This document shows, one piece after another, positions 59,727 through 64,000 of a DNA stretch of 64,000 bases (the stretch's first letter is position 1; each line of letters opens with the position of its first letter). This DNA comes from Streptomyces fulvorobeus (GTDB taxonomy: Bacteria > Actinomycetota > Actinomycetes > Streptomycetales > Streptomycetaceae), in the NCBI RefSeq assembly GCF_013167895.1, contig NZ_BLWC01000001.1, forward strand, positions 4,526,001-4,590,000. The letters run 5' to 3'. The position numbers and the translations under genes were made by a program. A model generated the notes under the pieces. It saw only the letters and a program-made list of their open reading frames with translations, ran no database searches and was not told the DNA's origin.

Positions 59727-60752
59727 GTGAGTGAGAAGAGCAAGTTCAGCGGGTGTCCGGCCACCGGAATCGGGTCCATGCCGGGCGGAGACGCCCGGGA
59801 GACGGCGAAGACCGTCACCGGGTCCTTCGCCGACGGGCAGGGCATGCCGTATCTGGCGGAGCTGCCCGCCCGCGGACCCGGCGCCGACATGACCGGGCGG
59901 ACCATCGGGATGCTCGTCGAGATGTTCGGCCAGGTCGAACCGAGCGGCTGGCGGATCAGCGACCGGCCGGGCCGCGACACCCGCAGGGCCCGCTCCTGGC
60001 TCGGCGAGGACCTCGACGCGCTGGAGGAGTTCACCCAGGGTTACGAAGGGCTGGTCAAGGTCCAGGCCGTGGGGCCCTGGACGCTGGCCGCGGGACTGGA
60101 GCTGCGCGGCGGTGAGGCCATGCTCGGGGACCCGGGCGCCTGCCGTGACCTGGCGGGTTCGCTGGCCGAGGGAGTGCGCGGGCACCTGGCCGAGGTACGG
60201 CGCAGAGTGCCGGGCGCCGAGGTGGTCCTCCAGCTCGACGAGCCGTCCCTGACCGCCGTGCTGCTCGGCAGGGTCAGATCGGCGAGCGGTTACCGCACCT
60301 ACCGTGCCGTGGACCGGCAGGTCGTCGAGGCGGGCCTGCGCGAGGTGCTCGCGGTGAACGGCGACGCGCCGACAGTCGTCCACTCCTGCGCGCCCGATGT
60401 GCCCCTCGCGCTGCTGCGCCGGGCCGGAGCCGACGCCGTCTCGTTCGATTTCTCGCTCCTCACAGAGCGTGAGGAGGAGGCGATCGGGGAAGCCGTCGAG
60501 GACGGCATCCAGCTCTTCCTCGGAGTGGTGCCCGGCGCCGACGCGGCCTCGGACGGATTGTCAGACCCTGGCGGTAGCGTCATGGGTGTCAGGACGCTGT
60601 GGAGCAGGCTGGGGCTGAATCCGGGGACTCTCGCCGAGTCCGTCGTGGTCACTCCGTCGTGCGGGCTCGCGGAGGCTTCGCCCGCGTACGCGCGCGCCGC
60701 GCTCGCCCACTGCGCCCGGGCCGCGAGATCGCTCGCAGACAACCCTGAGTAA
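59727..60752 (+). CDS. Methionine synthase-like (short, MetE C-terminal-domain type) protein
   Basis: 341 aa, less than half of full-length cobalamin-independent MetE, comprising only the catalytic barrel. TGIGSMPGGDA at the start and QLDEPSL (169-175) are family signs. Zinc-ligand candidates are His219 and Cys221 in VVHSCAPD and Cys312 in TPSCGLAEA. It probably transfers a methyl group to a thiol; the donor and acceptor are uncertain, because the N-terminal folate-binding half of MetE is absent. GTG at 59727, preceded by TAGGCT six bases upstream and no ribosome site. ligA starts 30 bp after its stop. Confidence 0.85.
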   Translation: MSEKSKFSGCPATGIGSMPGGDARETAKTVTGSFADGQGMPYLAELPARGPGADMTGRTIGMLVEMFGQVEPSGWRISDRPGRDTRRARSWLGEDLDALEEFTQGYEGLVKVQAVGPWTLAAGLELRGGEAMLGDPGACRDLAGSLAEGVRGHLAEVRRRVPGAEVVLQLDEPSLTAVLLGRVRSASGYRTYRAVDRQVVEAGLREVLAVNGDAPTVVHSCAPDVPLALLRRAGADAVSFDFSLLTEREEEAIGEAVEDGIQLFLGVVPGADAASDGLSDPGGSVMGVRTLWSRLGLNPGTLAESVVVTPSCGLAEASPAYARAALAHCARAARSLADNPE

Positions 60753-60782
60753 CGGGGCACGGGTCAACGGGAGGACAGGACG

Positions 60783-62975
60783 ATGGCCGGCGAACAGCAG
60801 GCGCAGCAGATCGCGGTGCCGGCGGAGGTGCGGGAGCGGCACGCACTCCTTGCCGAACAGGTCGAGGAGCACCGCTTCCGGTACTACGTGAAGGACCAGC
60901 CGGTCGTCAGTGACGCCGAGTTCGACCGGCTGATGCGTGAGCTGGAGAAGATCGAGGAGCGGTACGCGCAGCTGCGCACACCGGATTCGCCGACCCAGAA
61001 GGTCGCCGGGCCCTACCGGACGGAGTTCACCTCGGTCGAGCACCGGGAGCGCATGCTCTCCCTCGACAACGCCTTCGACGAGCTGGAGCTCGCGGCGTGG
61101 GCCGAGCGGGTCGCCAAGGACGTCGGCAGCGGCGGGTACCACTTCCTGTGCGAGCTCAAGGTGGACGGCCTCGCCGTCAACCTCACCTACGAGCACGGCA
61201 GACTGACCCGCGCCGCCACCCGGGGTGACGGCCGCACGGGCGAGGACATCACGCCCAACGTCCGTACGATCGCCGAGATCCCGCACCGGCTGAAGGGGGA
61301 GCGGATTCCCGCGCTGGTCGAGATCCGCGGGGAGGTGTTCTTCCCCATGGAAGCGTTCGAAGGGCTCAACGCCCGGCTGGTGGAGGCGGGGGACAAGCCG
61401 TTCGCCAATCCGCGCAACGCCGCGGCGGGCTCCCTGCGCCAGAAGGAACCCAAGGTCACCGCCGCCCGCCCGCTGCACATGGTGGTCCACGGCATCGGAG
61501 CCCGCGAGGGGTTCGACATCGACCGGCTGTCGCAGGCGTACGAGCTGCTGCGGGAGTGGGGCCTGCCCACCGCGAAGCACAACAAGGTCGTCGACTCCAT
61601 CGACGGGGTGCGGGAGTTCATCGCCTACTTCGGCGAGCACCGCCACTCCGTGGAGCACGAGATCGACGGCGTCGTCGTCAAGCTGGACGAGATCCCGCTC
61701 CAGGGCCGGCTGGGCTCCACCTCGCGCGCTCCGCGCTGGGCGATCGCCTGGAAGTACGCGCCGGAGGAGGTCAACACCAAGCTGGTGAACATCCGGGTCG
61801 GCGTCGGACGCACCGGCCGGGTCACCCCGTACGCCCAGGTCGAGCCGGTCGAGGTCGCGGGCTCCGAGGTCGAGTTCGCCACCCTGCACAACCAGAACGT
61901 GGTGCAGGCCAAGGGCGTCCTCATCGGTGACACGGTCGTGCTGCGCAAGGCGGGCGACGTCATCCCGGAGATCCTGGGACCGGTCGTCGATCTGCGGGAC
62001 GGCAGCGAGCGGCCGTTCGTGATGCCGTCCGAGTGCCCCGAGTGCGGGACGGCGCTGCGCCCCATGAAGGAGGGCGACATCGACGTCCGCTGCCCCAACG
62101 CCCGTTCCTGCCCGGCTCAGTTGCGCGAGCGGGTGGCGTATCTCGCGGGCCGCAAGTGCCTGGACATCGACCACTTCGGCTATGTGGCGGCCGCCGCCCT
62201 GACCAAGCCGCTGGAGCCTTCCGAGCCGCCCCTGCGGGACGAGGGGGACCTGTTCGGACTGACGGTCGAGCAGCTGCTGCCGATCCGGGCCTATGTGCTG
62301 GACCAGGACAGCGGGCTGCCCAAGCGCGACCCGAAGACCGGCGAGGAGAAGATCGCGACGGTCTTCGCCAACCAGCAGGGCGAGCCGAAGAAGAACGCCC
62401 TGGGGATGCTGGAGGGGATCGCCGCGGCCAAGGCGGCGCCGCTGGCCCGCATCCTCACCGGGCTCTCGATCCGGCACGTGGGCCCGGTCGCGGCGCAGGA
62501 GCTGGCCCGCCAGTTCCGTTCCATCGACCGGATCGACGAGGCGTCCGAGGAGGAGCTGGCCGCCGCGGACGGGGTGGGTCCCATCATCGCCGCCTCGGTC
62601 AAAGAATGGTTCGCACAGGACTGGCACCGCGAGATCCTGCGCAAGTGGCGGGAGTCCGGGGTCCGGATGGAGGACGTGGGCGCGGGGGAGGACGAGGGTC
62701 CCCGGCCGCTGGAGGGCCTCACCGTCGTCGTCACCGGCACGCTGGCCACCCACACCAGGGACGGCGCGAAAGAGGCGCTCCAGAGCCGCGGAGCGAAGGT
62801 CACCGGGTCCGTCTCGAAGAAGACCTCCTTCGTGGTGGTGGGCGAGAACCCGGGGTCGAAGTACGACAAGGCGATGCAGCTGAAGGTGCCCGTGCTCGAC
62901 GAGGACGGTTTCGCCGTCCTGCTCGGAGAAGGGCCCGAGGCGGCGCGGGAGGCGGCGGTCCCGGCCGCGGAATGA
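60783..62975 (+). CDS. ligA: NAD-dependent DNA ligase LigA
   Basis: Seals nicks during replication and repair, using NAD. 730 aa. Order: domain Ia (YYVKDQPVVSDAEFDRLM), adenylation domain with the nucleophile Lys126 in CELKVDGLAVN, OB fold, four-cysteine zinc finger (CPECGTALRP...CPNARSCPAQ), helix-hairpin-helix domain, and C-terminal BRCT (about 640-715). A Ser/Pro-rich loop after LAGRKCLDIDHFGY is usual in actinobacteria. The ATG at 60783 has GGGAGG upstream. Downstream of the MetE-like gene and probably co-transcribed. Confidence 0.98.
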   Translation: MAGEQQAQQIAVPAEVRERHALLAEQVEEHRFRYYVKDQPVVSDAEFDRLMRELEKIEERYAQLRTPDSPTQKVAGPYRTEFTSVEHRERMLSLDNAFDELELAAWAERVAKDVGSGGYHFLCELKVDGLAVNLTYEHGRLTRAATRGDGRTGEDITPNVRTIAEIPHRLKGERIPALVEIRGEVFFPMEAFEGLNARLVEAGDKPFANPRNAAAGSLRQKEPKVTAARPLHMVVHGIGAREGFDIDRLSQAYELLREWGLPTAKHNKVVDSIDGVREFIAYFGEHRHSVEHEIDGVVVKLDEIPLQGRLGSTSRAPRWAIAWKYAPEEVNTKLVNIRVGVGRTGRVTPYAQVEPVEVAGSEVEFATLHNQNVVQAKGVLIGDTVVLRKAGDVIPEILGPVVDLRDGSERPFVMPSECPECGTALRPMKEGDIDVRCPNARSCPAQLRERVAYLAGRKCLDIDHFGYVAAAALTKPLEPSEPPLRDEGDLFGLTVEQLLPIRAYVLDQDSGLPKRDPKTGEEKIATVFANQQGEPKKNALGMLEGIAAAKAAPLARILTGLSIRHVGPVAAQELARQFRSIDRIDEASEEELAAADGVGPIIAASVKEWFAQDWHREILRKWRESGVRMEDVGAGEDEGPRPLEGLTVVVTGTLATHTRDGAKEALQSRGAKVTGSVSKKTSFVVVGENPGSKYDKAMQLKVPVLDEDGFAVLLGEGPEAAREAAVPAAE

Positions 62976-63034
62976 CCGGACGGGGCCGGACAGGGCCGGA
63001 CGGGGGGCCGGACCGGACCGGACCGCAGGCGGAT
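62974..63034. repeat. CCGGAC-rich short repeat after ligA
   Basis: Immediately after the ligA stop the units GGACGGGGCC, GGACAGGGCC, GGACGGGGGGCC and then GGACC GGACC GGACC follow in tandem. A low-complexity repeat; function unknown. Confidence 0.6.
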
Positions 63035-63354
63035 CGATATGCCATCGACACCCCATCGACACCCCGTCAGGGAGTGGCCCCGGAGGGAGAGGGGAAGAAA
63101 GCGGGCAGGAGGACGCGAGTGGTCCGGCCCGTCGGCCGATCTCACCCGTTCGGCGCACGGCGCAGGCTGACGGGTCGCCGGTCCGCATTCGGGCTGGAGC
63201 TGTCGAGCGCTGCCCCTGGAGCCCCTGCGCGGCCTACTGTTGAAGGTGCACCCGCCGTGCACGGCCGCGTGGCGGGGAAGGGCCGTAGCGGCTGACAGCG
63301 CCGGCCATGGTGTGACATCCGCACGTCCGCACTGCCGGCTGTGAGAGGGACGGA
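62976..63354. promoter_or_regulatory. 379-base region between ligA and the membrane protein gene
   Basis: No gene found. It contains the CCGGAC repeat, a tandem 11-bp repeat CCATCGACACC (63042-63063), and a GAGAGGGACGGA ribosome site near 63343 before the last gene. Confidence 0.5.
63042..63063. repeat. Tandem direct repeat 2 x CCATCGACACC
   Basis: Two perfect adjacent 11-bp copies (63042-63052 and 63053-63063), followed by a partial third unit CCGTCAGGG. About 290 bp before the start of the last gene. Spacing fits a protein-binding repeat. Confidence 0.55.
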
Positions 63355-64000
63355 ATGAAACCGACCGAGAGCGCCGCACCGGAGTCGCGGCTGCGAGGTT
63401 TCGCCGGCCTCCCGCCCCGGGTGGAGGCCGTCGTCGTGGCGGTCGCGACGATTCAGCTGACGACCGGGCTGTACCGGACGGTGCACGAGGGTCACGCGCT
63501 CTTCCCGGACGGCACGGCGGGCTGGTCGCTCACCCTGCTCACCGGAATCATCGTCGGTCACCTGGTCGCCCTCGGACGTGACCGCTGGTGGGGCGGCACC
63601 GGCTCCGGGGCCGCCCTCACGCTGGCCGTGCTGCTCGTCTACGGCTGGGTGCCCGCCGGTCTGGTCAGCCTGGTCGTCGTGGTGCTCGTCGGGACGGCCC
63701 GCCGCCACCGCTGGCGGCAGGGGATGCTCCACGGCGCCGTCGACATACTCGGCATCGGCGCCGCCGCGCTCGTCCTCGCCGCCTTCGGTGAGGTGCCGAC
63801 CGTCGAACGGCCCTGGCGGCCACTCGACTGGGGCATCGACGCCCTGCCGGAGGTGCTGCTCGCCGCCTCCACCTATCTGCTCGTCACCAGGGTCCTGCTG
63901 TGGTACGCCCGGGCACCGCAGGGCGGCGGGCTCCCGACGATCGCCCGTACGGCGCTGCTGCGCCAAGGGCTTGTGGCGGTCGCCCTGCTCGGGATCGCCC
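63355..64000 (+). CDS. Polytopic membrane protein, N-terminal part, probably a c-di-GMP GGDEF/EAL signalling protein (RmdB-like); cut by window edge
   Basis: The first 215 residues are visible, all a membrane domain: a short polar start (KPTESAAPESRLRGFAG), then hydrophobic helices (VEAVVVAVATIQLTTGL, WSLTLLTGIIVGHLVAL, LTLAVLLVYGWVPAGLVSLVVVVLVG, ALPEVLLAASTYLLVTRVLLW). In the S. coelicolor order the gene after ligA is SCO5495 (RmdB, a membrane GGDEF-EAL protein); the call rests on that recollected synteny, because the enzymatic domains lie beyond the window. ATG at 63355 with GGGACGGA upstream. Confidence 0.6.
   Translation, partial: MKPTESAAPESRLRGFAGLPPRVEAVVVAVATIQLTTGLYRTVHEGHALFPDGTAGWSLTLLTGIIVGHLVALGRDRWWGGTGSGAALTLAVLLVYGWVPAGLVSLVVVVLVGTARRHRWRQGMLHGAVDILGIGAAALVLAAFGEVPTVERPWRPLDWGIDALPEVLLAASTYLLVTRVLLWYARAPQGGGLPTIARTALLRQGLVAVALLGIA

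Overview
The window is chromosomal DNA of a Streptomyces. The GC content is very high and coding third positions are almost all G or C. GTG starts are common, and the actinobacterial GlgE/Mak/TreS alpha-glucan genes are present. From memory, the gene order matches the Streptomyces coelicolor region from about SCO5440 (second glgB) to SCO5495 (just past ligA). A block of accessory genes (about 29.1-37.8 kb) interrupts it. I saw no tRNA, rRNA, insertion sequence, prophage or CRISPR array.

Layout. 0-2 kb: the 5' end of a CitA/DcuS-like sensor kinase, divergent from the C4-dicarboxylate carrier dctA. 2.1-13.5 kb: alpha-glucan/trehalose metabolism, with glgE-treS-mak-glgB on the minus strand and glgP divergent. 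13.6-23.8 kb: a secreted M4 metalloprotease, a two-gene heterodimeric ABC exporter, debranching enzyme glgX and an L,D-transpeptidase. 24-29 kb: a second L,D-transpeptidase, an enoyl-CoA hydratase, an RsbW-like ATP-binding regulator, an EF-hand protein and a carboxylesterase. 29-38 kb (accessory): a caryolanol-type sesquiterpene synthase, then a cellulose-degradation island made of an AA10 LPMO, a LacI/CebR-like repressor, a GH9 and a GH5 cellulase. Each of the three enzyme genes has a CebR-type 14-bp palindrome upstream. 38-45.3 kb: gcvT-gcvH-glyA-sdaA behind a tandem glycine riboswitch, then a P-loop ATPase and two SseB-like genes. 45.6-52 kb: an oligopeptide ABC importer of five genes and a TRIC-type membrane protein. 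52.7-64 kb: housekeeping genes (thioesterase, cysteine desulfurase, amidase, mnmA, LOG protein, SDR, MetE-like protein, ligA) and the start of a membrane protein that is probably a c-di-GMP signalling enzyme.

How the genes work together. TreS makes maltose from trehalose, Mak phosphorylates it, GlgE polymerises maltose-1-phosphate and GlgB branches the product, while GlgP and GlgX degrade glucan. The cellulase island pairs an oxidative enzyme (LPMO) with two hydrolases under what looks like one repressor. The glycine operon senses glycine, cleaves it, interconverts glycine and serine, and deaminates serine to pyruvate. The cysteine desulfurase probably supplies sulfur to MnmA.

One feature cuts across the window. 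Five otherwise intact genes (glgB, glgP, glgX, a carboxylesterase and the last importer ATPase) each carry one missing base at or next to a short G or C run. The same kind of lesion in five unrelated genes points to base-calling errors more than real inactivation, so I annotate them as genes with a frameshift. Three genes contain the rare TTA codon (possible bldA control). One alpha/beta hydrolase appears to have lost its catalytic triad, and another survives only as a C-terminal remnant.
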